A DNA stretch of 64,000 nucleotides, from positions 327,292 through 391,291 of the forward strand of contig NZ_LMFC01000004.1 of the NCBI RefSeq assembly GCF_001426705.1, in the 5' to 3' direction. The stretch comes from Cellulomonas sp. Root485 (GTDB lineage Bacteria > Actinomycetota > Actinomycetes > Actinomycetales > Cellulomonadaceae). The position numbers and the translations under genes were made by a program. Within the stretch, counting starts at the first letter, position 1. Each line of letters begins with the position of its first letter. Shown piece by piece: positions 44,270 to 52,090 of the stretch. Under the pieces are notes generated by a model that worked only from the letters and a program-made list of their open reading frames with translations, was not told the origin of the DNA and did not search any database.

Positions 44270-45352
44270 ATGGACCGCCTCGAGGTGGCGCACCGTCGGC
44301 TCCACAACCACCGCCTGTCCGGGCCGCCGCTGCCCGACCCGGCGGCCGTCGTCAGGCACCTCGGCGCGTCGCAGGCCCAGGAGTACGCGATGGCCAGGTG
44401 GTCGCTCGGCCAGCGCAGCGCGGGTGCCGACGACGCCGCGGTCCAGGCGGCGCTGGATGCGGGCACGGTCCTGCGCACGCACGTCCTGCGCCCGACGTGG
44501 CACTTCGTGGCCCCCGAGGACGTCCGCTGGATGCTGGCGCTCACCGGACCGCGGGTGCGGCAGGCGAGCCGCTACTACGAGCGCCAGGCAGGGATCGACG
44601 ACGACCTCGTGGACCGGGCGATCTCCGTGATGGGGGAGGCGCTCCGGGGTGGGAACCACCTGACCCGTCCGCAGGTGCAGGAGGCCCTGGCGCGCCGGGG
44701 GATCGAGGCGAGCGGCGTCCGGCTCGCCTACCTGGTGATGGCGGCCGAGCTGGCGGCCGTGGTGGTCAGCGGAGAGGTGCGCGGGAAGCAGAGGACCTAC
44801 GCGATGCTCGACGAGCGGGTGCCGCCGGCGCCGGTGCTCGATGCGGACGAGGCGCTCGCCGAGCTGACCCGCCGGTACTTCGACAGCCACGGACCGGCGA
44901 CCATCAAGGACTTCCGCTGGTGGTCCAGCCTGGCGCTCACGCAGATCCGCCGCGGCCTGGCGATGGTCGGGGACGACCTGACGTCCGTCGACGTCGACGG
45001 GCTCACCTACTGGTTCGTACCGGCGGAGGCACCGACCCGGGACCCGTCCCCGACCGTGCACGTGCTGCAGGGGTACGACGAGTACGGCGTCGCCTATACC
45101 GAGGGCCGCGCGGCGGCGAACATCGCGGGCCTGACCGTCGCGCCGGCCGGCACCAACCAGGTGATCCAGCCGCTCGTGCTCGACAGCCAGGTCATCGGTT
45201 GGTGGCGTCGGGTGGTCGAGCGTGACCACGTCGTCGCGGAGCCGCACCTCGCGGTGCGCCTGGACGCCGATCAGCGCGACGCGATGCGGGCGTCCTTCGA
45301 CCGGCTCGCGGCGTTCGCCGGGGTACCGGTCAGGCTCGAGCTAGACAGGTGA
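44270..45352 (+). CDS. Winged-helix DNA-binding protein (AlkZ-like HTH_42)
   Basis: 360 residues. LHNHRLSGPPLPDPAAVVRHLGASQAQEYAMARWSLGQRS and TVLRTHVLRPTWHFVAPEDVRWML match the HTH_42/AlkZ group; the catalytic-type QxQ (QAQEY) motif of AlkZ glycosylases is present at about 37-39. These excise certain crosslinked or bulky lesions in DNA. No partner gene is adjacent. The ATG at 44270 is in the spacer of a divergent pair. Confidence 0.85.
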   Translation: MDRLEVAHRRLHNHRLSGPPLPDPAAVVRHLGASQAQEYAMARWSLGQRSAGADDAAVQAALDAGTVLRTHVLRPTWHFVAPEDVRWMLALTGPRVRQASRYYERQAGIDDDLVDRAISVMGEALRGGNHLTRPQVQEALARRGIEASGVRLAYLVMAAELAAVVVSGEVRGKQRTYAMLDERVPPAPVLDADEALAELTRRYFDSHGPATIKDFRWWSSLALTQIRRGLAMVGDDLTSVDVDGLTYWFVPAEAPTRDPSPTVHVLQGYDEYGVAYTEGRAAANIAGLTVAPAGTNQVIQPLVLDSQVIGWWRRVVERDHVVAEPHLAVRLDADQRDAMRASFDRLAAFAGVPVRLELDR

Positions 45353-45370
45353 CCAGAACGTGTGTATAGT
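45342..45370 (+). promoter_or_regulatory. Near-consensus sigma70-type promoter
   Basis: TAGACA (45342-45347), 17-bp spacer, TATAGT (45365-45370). It is the best -35/-10 match I found in the window and starts inside the end of the preceding gene. Transcription would begin near 45377 and run to the terminator at 45587. Confidence 0.65.
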
Positions 45371-45397
45371 TCAACCTTGGATCTCCCGGTCTGCGCG

Positions 45398-45577
45398 ATG
45401 GTGTCAGCATCCCATCGTGAAAGATCGGCCCGGAGGTGGAACGCGCCGCTACGAGAGCGGCAGACGGCCATGGTTCGGGTGGCTGATCTTCGACAGCCCC
45501 CAATGGCGCTGGGGGCGGTTCAAGCCGCGCGCAACAAGGACAAGCGGGCGCGGTGGGCGAAGGCCAACAGGTGCTGA
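45398..45577 (+). CDS. Possible small protein between strong promoter and terminator
   Basis: 59 codons from ATG 45398, the first start after the predicted transcription start, ending ten bases before the terminator. The basic C-terminus reads AARNKDKRARWAKANRC. In the overlapping +1 frame (GTG 45417) the stretch RRPWFGWLIFDSPQWRWGRFKPR looks more protein-like but runs through the terminator. Either frame could be the real one, a frameshift could join them, or the transcript could be noncoding. No clear ribosome binding site. Confidence 0.35.
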   Translation: MVSASHRERSARRWNAPLRERQTAMVRVADLRQPPMALGAVQAARNKDKRARWAKANRC

Positions 45578-45586
45578 CGGACATGC

Positions 45587-45633
45587 GGCCCCGGTGCAGC
45601 CCGCGACGAGAGTCGCGGCGCAGCACCGGGGCC
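45587..45633 (+). terminator. Two-tier hairpin terminator
   Basis: Outer perfect 11-bp stem GGCCCCGGTGC / GCACCGGGGCC and inner stem CGCGAC-GAGA-GTCGCG, followed by GTTGTCG. Ends the short transcript from the promoter at 45342-45370. Confidence 0.7.
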
Positions 45634-45696
45634 GTTGTCGTCCCCCGGGCCTTTCGACCCTGCCGACGCCCGGACGGCCGGACAAGACTTGACCTC

Positions 45697-45897
45697 ATGG
45701 TCACCACGTACGCCGAGGGCTGGCTCCGACTCACCCGGAACGATCGGCGGCAGCACTTCTTCCGGGACGGCATGAGTGTCTGCGGGCGGTTCGTCACGCC
45801 GACCACCCGGTTCCCCGAGGACGACGGCCCCGACCGCGGCGAGTGCCCCGGCTGCCGGCACATCTTCAACACCGAGCGCGGCCAGACCGCCTACTGA
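45697..45897 (+). CDS. Small cysteine-containing protein
   Basis: 66 residues. SVCGRFVTPTTRF and GECPGCRHIFN carry three Cys and a His, enough for a small zinc site. Codon usage is GC3-rich as expected for a real gene. I do not recognise a family with certainty. It converges on the MerR-VOC gene with three bases between. Confidence 0.6.
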   Translation: MVTTYAEGWLRLTRNDRRQHFFRDGMSVCGRFVTPTTRFPEDDGPDRGECPGCRHIFNTERGQTAY

Positions 45898-45900
45898 CGC

Positions 45901-46626
45901 TCACCCCTGGTAGAGCCACACGACGTTCGCGTCCGGGTCCCGCACGGCCGACGAGCGCGGCATGCCCGTCGTGTCGTGGGGTCCCAGGACCTCCGTCGCG
46001 CCGGCGTCGAGCGCCCGTCGGTGGGCGACGTCGAGATCGTCGACGAGCACCCCGATCGTCGCCGGCCCCGCCGCCCCCGGGTAGTCGGCCGTCTGCAGGT
46101 GCACGAGGAAGAAGTCGCTCTCGCCGTACCGGCCGAACACGAACCCGGAGAAGTCCTCGTCGGCGGTGCGCTGCGTGACCTCGTACCCGAACCCGAACGC
46201 GTCGATGTAGAAGGCCGCCGCAGCATCCAGGTCGGCGACGAGCAGCTTGACCTGCACGGGGCGAGCGCCCGTCGCAGGAGCCGTGGCCGGGAGCCCGTCG
46301 TCCGCGAACCGCTCGGTGTCGCCGAGGCTCGCCGAGAGGCGGGCGCGCTCACGTCCGAGCCTGTCGCGGTGTGCGGCGAGCACCGCGTCGGCGCGCGACG
46401 GGTCGTCGAGGACCGTGCGGGTGTCCTCCACCGACAGGTCGGTCCAGCGCAGCGAGCGGATGTGGCGGGCACGCTCGAGCTGGTCGGGGAGGTAGTACCG
46501 GTAGCCCGTCGCCGCGTCGACGCGTGCCGGGGTCAGCAGCCCGACGTCGTCGTAGTGCCGCAGGGTGTGCACGGACAGGCCGCAGAGCCGCCCGAACCTG
46601 CCGATGGAGATCTCGTCGGTGTCCAC
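45901..46626 (-). CDS. MerR-family regulator fused to a VOC (glyoxalase-fold) domain
   Basis: 241 residues. The N-terminal MerR winged helix is ISIGRFGRLCGLSVHTLRHYDDVGLLTPARVDAATGYRYY, followed by a coiled linker to ~110. The C-terminal half is a VOC domain (VQVKLLVADLDAAAAFYIDAFGFGYE, DFFLVHLQTADYP, VLVDDLDVAHRRALDAG, VRDPDANVVWLYQG), which should bind the effector. Related to bleomycin-resistance-type or antibiotic-binding folds. The target is unknown; the gene is alone on its strand. Confidence 0.88.
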   Translation of the reverse strand: MDTDEISIGRFGRLCGLSVHTLRHYDDVGLLTPARVDAATGYRYYLPDQLERARHIRSLRWTDLSVEDTRTVLDDPSRADAVLAAHRDRLGRERARLSASLGDTERFADDGLPATAPATGARPVQVKLLVADLDAAAAFYIDAFGFGYEVTQRTADEDFSGFVFGRYGESDFFLVHLQTADYPGAAGPATIGVLVDDLDVAHRRALDAGATEVLGPHDTTGMPRSSAVRDPDANVVWLYQG

Positions 46627-46660
46627 AAGCAGAACTGTGGACCTTCGGGTGGCCCGAGGG

Positions 46661-47401
46661 TCAACTGCCGGATCGGAGGAGCCGCAGATCGGCCAGGTCC
46701 CCCCGGAAGACGTTGACGTCGATGAAGGACTCCTCGCCGTCGTACCCGTCGAGACGGTCCCGGTGCGAGTACTGCCAGAACGTCCAGGCGCGGCCGTCGG
46801 ACACGCGTGGCGGCAGGTACACGGCGCGGATCCACAGCGGCGCGTCGGGGAAGCCTCCGGCGATGTACCGGCTGTAGGCGGCCTGCGTCGCGTAGATCAC
46901 GGGTTCGACGCCGTAGTGCTCGCGCAGCGTCGAGACGAGCGCCTCGAGCTCCGCGCGGATCGTCTCGGGGTCGGGAGGATCGCGGTAGAAGGTCCCGTAG
47001 TGCTCGACGTCGATGGCGACCGGCAGGAGCTCGCGGTCCGCGGGGACGGTCGCGATGATGTTCTCCGCCTGCGCGCGACCGGGGCTCTCGAAGCTGAAGA
47101 AGTGGTAGGCGCCGACGAGGACGCCGGCCTCCCGGGCGCCCTGCAGGTTCGTCTCGAACGTCTCGTCGACGAACCCGGACCCCTCGGTCGCCTTCACGTA
47201 CGCGAAGTCGATGTCCTGTGCCGCGAGCACCGGCCAGTCGATCGCGCCCTGGTAGGAGGACACGTCGACACCAAGCACCTCGTACCGTGCGGCCAGCAGG
47301 CGGTTGGGCCAGATCACCCCGCGCTCGACGAGCACGGCCGCGAGCGCGCCGACGACGAGGACGACCGTGACGGCGACGAACGCCTTGCTGCGGGTACGCA
47401 C
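46661..47401 (-). CDS. GH25 lysozyme-like muramidase, membrane-anchored
   Basis: 246 residues. A signal anchor (AFVAVTVVLVVGALAAVLV) is followed by the GH25 barrel: GVDVSSYQGAIDW, FAYVKATEGSGFVDETF, GAYHFFSFESPG, LPVAIDVEHYG (catalytic Asp-x-Glu) and AWTFWQYSHRDRLDG. Cleaves peptidoglycan, probably in wall turnover. GTG 47401 begins the chain; I see no clear ribosome binding site. Confidence 0.9.
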   Translation of the reverse strand: MRTRSKAFVAVTVVLVVGALAAVLVERGVIWPNRLLAARYEVLGVDVSSYQGAIDWPVLAAQDIDFAYVKATEGSGFVDETFETNLQGAREAGVLVGAYHFFSFESPGRAQAENIIATVPADRELLPVAIDVEHYGTFYRDPPDPETIRAELEALVSTLREHYGVEPVIYATQAAYSRYIAGGFPDAPLWIRAVYLPPRVSDGRAWTFWQYSHRDRLDGYDGEESFIDVNVFRGDLADLRLLRSGS

Positions 47402-47427
47402 CGAGGAAGTGTGGCGGATGTCTGGGG

Positions 47428-47844
47428 TCAGGTGTCCCGGCGCGTGAGCTGCAGCACGGGGATCGTGCGGGTCGTGCGCTGCTCGTACGAGCGGAACCCT
47501 GCCGAGCGGGCCGTGAACCGGGCCCAGCCCGCGTCGCGCTCGGCGCCGAGGAGCTGTGTCGCGCGCACCGGCACGATCCCGTCGTCCGGTGTCTCGATCT
47601 CGACGTCGGGGTGCGCCAGCAGGTTGTGGAACCACGCCGGGTTGTCGGGCGCGCCGCCCTTGGACGCTGCGGCGAGCCACGTGTCCGGGTCGACCCGGAT
47701 GCCTGCCACGGGGCTGACGCGTTCGGCGCCGGTCTTCGCACCGCGGTGGTGGAGCAGGACGAGACCCTTGCCGAAGCCGTTCGTGCGGACGTCGCCGCCG
47801 TTCGTGCGGAACTCGTCGATGATCTGCTGGTTCCAGTCGCTCAT
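47428..47844 (-). CDS. Deazaflavin-dependent nitroreductase (DDN family)
   Basis: 138 residues. NGFGKGLVLLHHRGAKTGAERVSPVAGI, WLAAASKGGAPDNPAWFHNLLAHPDVEIET and the ARFTARSAGFRSYEQRTTRTIPVLQLTR tail match the F420-binding split-barrel family. Uses F420H2; substrate unknown. Upstream of the GH25 gene on the same strand. Confidence 0.9.
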   Translation of the reverse strand: MSDWNQQIIDEFRTNGGDVRTNGFGKGLVLLHHRGAKTGAERVSPVAGIRVDPDTWLAAASKGGAPDNPAWFHNLLAHPDVEIETPDDGIVPVRATQLLGAERDAGWARFTARSAGFRSYEQRTTRTIPVLQLTRRDT

Positions 47845-47871
47845 GTGCCCAGTGTCGTCGCCCCTGGCCGG

Positions 47872-48918
47872 CTACCGCTCCTCGGGCGGCGTCGCGGCCG
47901 GCCCGGTCGTGTCCCGCACGGTCAGCGACGTCGCCAGCTCGATGTGTCGCGACTGCGGGTGCTCCCCGGAGGACATGGCGAGGACCGTGTGGACGGCCAG
48001 CCGCCCCATCCCGTCCAGGTCCTGGCGGACGGTGGTCAGCGCGGGAGTGGTCCAGGCGGCCTGTGGCGTGTCGTCGAACCCCACGACGCTGAGCTGCGTC
48101 GGAACCTGCACACCGAGCTGGTGGGCGGTGGCGAGCACCCCCACGGCGATCTCGTCGTCGGCCGCCATGATGGCTGTCGGGGGGTGGGCAATGGTGAGCA
48201 GGTCGCGGGTATGCCGCGCGCCTGCGTCGACCTCGAACCGGTCGCTGCGCACCAGCGCCGGGTCCAGCTCGATCCCCGCCGACTCGAGAGCCGCGCGGTA
48301 GCCGAAGAAGCGGTCCCGGGCGGAGGTCGAGGCATCCGGGCCGCCGACCCAGGCGATCCGTCGGTGGCCGAGCGTGATCAGGTGGTCGGCCGCGGCGCGG
48401 GCTCCCGCCCAGTTGCTCGACCTGACACTCACCATCGGTCGGTGCCGGGCGTCGACGGGGTCGACCATGACGAACGGCAGCCCGGCGTCCGCGGCCGCAG
48501 CCAGCAGCCCGTCGGGCTCGGACAGCGTCAGGCCCACGATCCCGACGACGCCGGAGGACCGCTGGTCGGCGATCCACGCGCGGGCGGTGGCGTGCTGCGT
48601 GCGCGTCGCCCGGTCGGGGGCCAGGCGGGTCAGCAGGTCGAGGTGCGCGTCGGTGGCCGATGCGAGCACCCCCTGGAGCACGTTCAGGATGTAGGGCGAC
48701 GCGGGGAGGTCGAAGACCACCGCGAGCGCTCGACGCGACGTGCCCGGGACCGGCGACGTGCCCGGCCGGTACCCGAGCTCCGCCACGGCTGCGAGGACAC
48801 GTTCACGCGTGCTCGTCGCCACGTCGAGACGGCCGTTGAGCGCCTTGGAGGCGGTGGCCGGCGAGACCCCAGCGGCCCGCGCGACGTCGGCCAGCGTGGG
48901 TCTGCTGCGGCCGACCAT
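47872..48918 (-). CDS. LacI-family regulator (controls GH39 gene)
   Basis: 348 residues. [49 protein letters not shown], then a periplasmic-binding-protein-like domain (PYILNVLQGVLASATD, GIVGLTLSEPDGLL, SVVGFDDTPQAAWTTPALTTVRQDL). ATG 48918 is preferred to ATG 48927 because GAGAGG directly abuts the latter and is 9 bases from the former. Divergent from the GH39 glycosidase; two operator-like palindromes lie between. Confidence 0.9.
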   Translation of the reverse strand: MVGRSRPTLADVARAAGVSPATASKALNGRLDVATSTRERVLAAVAELGYRPGTSPVPGTSRRALAVVFDLPASPYILNVLQGVLASATDAHLDLLTRLAPDRATRTQHATARAWIADQRSSGVVGIVGLTLSEPDGLLAAAADAGLPFVMVDPVDARHRPMVSVRSSNWAGARAAADHLITLGHRRIAWVGGPDASTSARDRFFGYRAALESAGIELDPALVRSDRFEVDAGARHTRDLLTIAHPPTAIMAADDEIAVGVLATAHQLGVQVPTQLSVVGFDDTPQAAWTTPALTTVRQDLDGMGRLAVHTVLAMSSGEHPQSRHIELATSLTVRDTTGPAATPPEER

Positions 48919-48932
48919 GGGGGCCATCCTCT

Positions 48933-48945
48933 CGAAATGTTTTCG
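48933..48945. promoter_or_regulatory. LacI-type operator next to the regulator gene
   Basis: Inverted repeat CGAAA-TGT-TTTCG, 15 bases upstream of the regulator's ATG. Same half-sites as the palindrome at 49021-49032, suggesting autorepression. Confidence 0.65.
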
Positions 48946-49020
48946 TCATGCAGGACACCCGTCGCGGGCAATCCCTCGTGCTAGCCGTTCGCTAGCATAG
49001 CCGGGCGACCGAACACCGGT

Positions 49021-49032
49021 CGAAACATTTCG
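49021..49032. promoter_or_regulatory. LacI-type operator before the GH39 gene
   Basis: Inverted repeat CGAAA-CA-TTTCG, 18 bases before the ATG of the GH39 gene and about 22 bases after TAGCAT (48993-48998), a likely -10 element, so a bound repressor would block early elongation. Confidence 0.7.
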
Positions 49033-49050
49033 AGATGCATCGGAGCTCTC

Positions 49051-50685
49051 ATGTCTTCTGACGCCGCGCCGGCCACCCTCCTGATCGACGGGCGGGCGCC
49101 GGTCGAGACCGAGCTCCGGCACGTCTGGAACGCGTGCGTCGGAGCAGGACGGGCGAACGAGGCCCTGCGTGCGGACTGGCAGGCCCACTTCCGCGAGGCG
49201 GTCGACGTGCTGGGGGCGCGGTTCGTGCGCTTCCACGGCGTCTTCCACGACGACATGTTCGTGTACCGCGTCGCCGACGGCGGTGGCTTCGGTCCGCCCA
49301 CGCCGCTGCCCGAGCCCGTCTACACCTTCGCCTACGTCGACAAGGTGTTCGACGCCGTCCTCGCCACCGGAGCGCGGCCGTTCGTGGAGCTCGGCTTCCT
49401 GCCTCGCGAGCTCGCCACGCAGACCGAGACCGTGTTCTGGTGGAAGGCACATGGCAGCCCGCCGCAGGACATGTGGCGCTGGGTGGAGCTGGTCACCACG
49501 ACGGTGCGGCACTGGATCGAGCGGTACGGACTCGACGAGGTCCGCGAGTGGCGCTTCGAGGTGTGGAACGAGCCGAACCTGGTGCCGCACTTCTGGACGG
49601 GCACGCGGACGCAGTACTTCGAGCTGTACGAGGCGACGGCCCGGGCGCTCAAGGACATCGACGCAGGGCTCCGGGTCGGGGGACCGTCCACGAGCGTCTT
49701 CGTGCCGGACGCGCGCTACGCCGGGGAGACGCAGGACAGGTCGGCCGAGGTCGCGACGGCGGAGGCGACCGATCCCGATGCGCTCGACTGGCAGCCGGTG
49801 TGGATCCACGAGTTCGTCGACTGGTGCGCGACCCGTGACGTCCCGGTCGACTTCCTGTCGACCCACCTGTACCCGACGGACTACGCGTTCGGCGCCGACG
49901 GAGAGGGACGACCCATCCAGCGGCACGTCGACGCGACCTACGACGACCTGGTCGTGATGCGCGCGATCATCGACGAGGGCCCCTTCCCCGACGCTGAGCT
50001 GCACATCAGCGAGTGGTCGAGCTCGCCGTCCAGCCGCGACCGGATGCACGACACGCTCTTCGCCGCCACCTACATCACGCGGGCGTTCCTCAAGGGAGCC
50101 GCGCTGGCCGACTCGATCTCCTACTGGACCTTCACCGACGTCTTCGAGGAGGGCGGTGGCGGCATCGGCCCGTTCCACGGCGGCTTCGGACTGGTCAACG
50201 AGCAGGGCATCCACAAGCCCACGTTCCACGCGATGGCGATGCTGGCGCGGCTGGGCGACCGGCTCCTGCTGTCGACGCCCGACGGGGTGATCACGCGTCG
50301 CGGCCGCGACGGCGCGCTCGCGGCCGTCTTCCTCAACTACCCGGACGACATGGGGACCAGGTCGATCGGCTCACGGATCACCTACGACGCGACGCGTGCG
50401 CTGAAGGACCTGGGTCCCCGCCGCACCGTCCAGCACACCGTCGAGGGGCTCGCGCCGGGGACACGCCTCACCCTGGAGGTGCTCGACTGGGAGCACGGCA
50501 ACGTCGCCGAGGCGTGGCACCACCTGGGCGAGCCGCTGAACCTCACGCCGCTGGAGACGGAACGGCTGCGCGGCGTCGCCGACGCGCTGCACCGGGAGAC
50601 GCTCGTCGTGCCGGACACCGGCGTCCTGGAGATCCTGCTCGATCTGCCTCCGTGGGCGGTGGCGTCGCTCGTGCAGGAGGGTTGA
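49051..50685 (+). CDS. GH39 family glycosidase (beta-xylosidase-like)
   Basis: 544 residues. FVRFHGVFHDDMFVYR, then VWNEPNLVPHFWTGT with acid/base Glu174 and HISEWSSSPSSRD with nucleophile Glu321; ISYWTFTDVFEEGG and GGFGLVNEQGIHKPTFHAM complete the barrel, followed by a beta-sandwich. No signal peptide, so it acts on imported oligosaccharides. GH39 members are mostly beta-xylosidases, but other activities occur. Divergent from its LacI regulator. Confidence 0.92.
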   Translation: MSSDAAPATLLIDGRAPVETELRHVWNACVGAGRANEALRADWQAHFREAVDVLGARFVRFHGVFHDDMFVYRVADGGGFGPPTPLPEPVYTFAYVDKVFDAVLATGARPFVELGFLPRELATQTETVFWWKAHGSPPQDMWRWVELVTTTVRHWIERYGLDEVREWRFEVWNEPNLVPHFWTGTRTQYFELYEATARALKDIDAGLRVGGPSTSVFVPDARYAGETQDRSAEVATAEATDPDALDWQPVWIHEFVDWCATRDVPVDFLSTHLYPTDYAFGADGEGRPIQRHVDATYDDLVVMRAIIDEGPFPDAELHISEWSSSPSSRDRMHDTLFAATYITRAFLKGAALADSISYWTFTDVFEEGGGGIGPFHGGFGLVNEQGIHKPTFHAMAMLARLGDRLLLSTPDGVITRRGRDGALAAVFLNYPDDMGTRSIGSRITYDATRALKDLGPRRTVQHTVEGLAPGTRLTLEVLDWEHGNVAEAWHHLGEPLNLTPLETERLRGVADALHRETLVVPDTGVLEILLDLPPWAVASLVQEG

Positions 50686-50755
50686 GCGGCAGACCGTCCG
50701 GGTGCGGTGCGCGTCCCTGCCGCTCCCGTGCTGCTGTCGACTGAGAGGATGGGGT

Positions 50756-51343
50756 GTGCCCCGCATCGACGCCCCGACCGTGGTCCAGCACCGGGCCGCG
50801 CGGGAGCAGGCGCTGCTGGAGGCGGCCCGTGCGCTGCTCACCGCGCAGCCGGACACGGTGCCGTCCCTTGCCGAGGTCGGTGCGCTGGCCGGTCTGTCCC
50901 GGTCGAGCGTGTACCAGTACTACGCGTCGCGCGAGGACCTGCTGGCCGCCGTCGTCGCGGACTCGTTCCCGCGGTGGCAGCAGCGGCTCGACGCCGCGGT
51001 GGCCGCGGCGACCAGCCCCCGGGCGCGCGTGCTGGCGTTCCTGCGCGCCAACCTGGAGCTCGTGGCGGACGGCGAGCACGCCCTGGCGCGCACCCTCGCG
51101 ATGGTGGCGCCGTCGGAGGACCTGGCGCGGCAGTCGCGCGAGTTCCACGACCAGCTCCTGCTGCCCGTCGTCGGCGCCCTCGTCGAGATCGGCGTGCCGG
51201 ACCCGGCGACCACCAGCGAGCTGGTCAACGCGCTCGTGCACGCGGCGTCGCGTCGGGTGGAGCAGGACGGCGACCTCGAGCGCGCCTACACCGCTGCGGC
51301 GTCCCTGATGGACGCGTACCTGCGGGCGGTCGAACAGGGCTGA
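50756..51343 (+). CDS. TetR-family repressor of the adjacent exporter
   Basis: 195 residues. HTH SLAEVGALAGLSRSSVYQYYASREDLLAAVVADSFP, then an all-helical ligand domain. GTG 50756 has AGAGGAT just upstream (leaderless pattern). It converges on a MacB-type ATPase/permease pair; a 41-bp inverted repeat at the start of that operon (53252-53292) is its likely target. Confidence 0.88.
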   Translation: MPRIDAPTVVQHRAAREQALLEAARALLTAQPDTVPSLAEVGALAGLSRSSVYQYYASREDLLAAVVADSFPRWQQRLDAAVAAATSPRARVLAFLRANLELVADGEHALARTLAMVAPSEDLARQSREFHDQLLLPVVGALVEIGVPDPATTSELVNALVHAASRRVEQDGDLERAYTAAASLMDAYLRAVEQG

Positions 51344-51353
51344 CCACGCCGAG

Positions 51354-51385
51354 GCCCGGCGTCCGGTCTCCACCGGGCGCCGGGC
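51354..51385. terminator. Bidirectional terminator between TetR and ABC genes
   Basis: Stem GCCCGGCG-T-CCGGT / ACCGG-G-CGCCGGGC with a CTCC loop, between the two convergent genes. Confidence 0.65.
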
Positions 51386-51394
51386 GTCGGCGGG

Positions 51395-52090
51395 TCAGAC
51401 CGGGCGCAGCTGTCCGTCGACCATCTCCAGGACGCGGTCGCAGTGCCCGAGCACGTCGTGGTCGTGGGTGACCATGACGGTCGCGACGGAGAACTCGTGC
51501 GTCTGGTGCGCGAGCACCTCGACGATCTCGTGGCTCCGGCGCCGGTCCAGGGCTGCCGTGGGCTCGTCGACCAGGAGCACCGACGGCGAGGCGACGAGCG
51601 CCCGGGCGATACCGACGCGCTGGCGCTCACCACCGGAGAGGCGTCCCGGGCGACGACCTGCGTGGTTCTCCATCCCCACGGCCCGGAGCAGCTCCAGCGG
51701 TAGTGTGGCGGCGCGCCGGCCGGTGATCTTCTCCACCAGCCGGAGCTGGTCGAGGGCCGTGAGGGCGGGCACCAGGTTGCCGGACTGGAACACGAAGCCC
51801 AGGTGGTCGCGTCGGAACGCCGCCAGCGCGCGCGGTGACAGCGCGATCAGGTCGGTGTCGGCCACGACGACCGATCCGGAGGTGGGCCGGGTCAGGCCGC
51901 CGGCGACGGCCAGGAGGCTGGACTTGCCGGCGCCCGAGGGTCCGACGATCGCGATCAGCTCGCCGGGCGCGACCGTCAGGTCGACGTGGTCGAGGGCGGC
52001 GACCTGGTCGTCGCCGTCGCCGAACGTCAGGGTGACGTCGGTGAGGCTGAGGCCGGTCCGGGTGCGGGTGCTCGAGGCGGTGGTGGTCAT
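51395..52090 (-). CDS. ABC transporter ATPase (MacB/LolD type)
   Basis: 231 residues. Walker A GPSGAGKSSLLA near 50, signature LSGGERQRVGIARAL near 155, Walker B SVLLVDEPTAALDRRR, switch VMVTHDHDVLGHC. Its ATG overlaps the permease stop (ATGA), so the two form one unit, a peptide/drug or lipoprotein exporter. No substrate-binding protein is present. Confidence 0.93.
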   Translation of the reverse strand: MTTTASSTRTRTGLSLTDVTLTFGDGDDQVAALDHVDLTVAPGELIAIVGPSGAGKSSLLAVAGGLTRPTSGSVVVADTDLIALSPRALAAFRRDHLGFVFQSGNLVPALTALDQLRLVEKITGRRAATLPLELLRAVGMENHAGRRPGRLSGGERQRVGIARALVASPSVLLVDEPTAALDRRRSHEIVEVLAHQTHEFSVATVMVTHDHDVLGHCDRVLEMVDGQLRPV

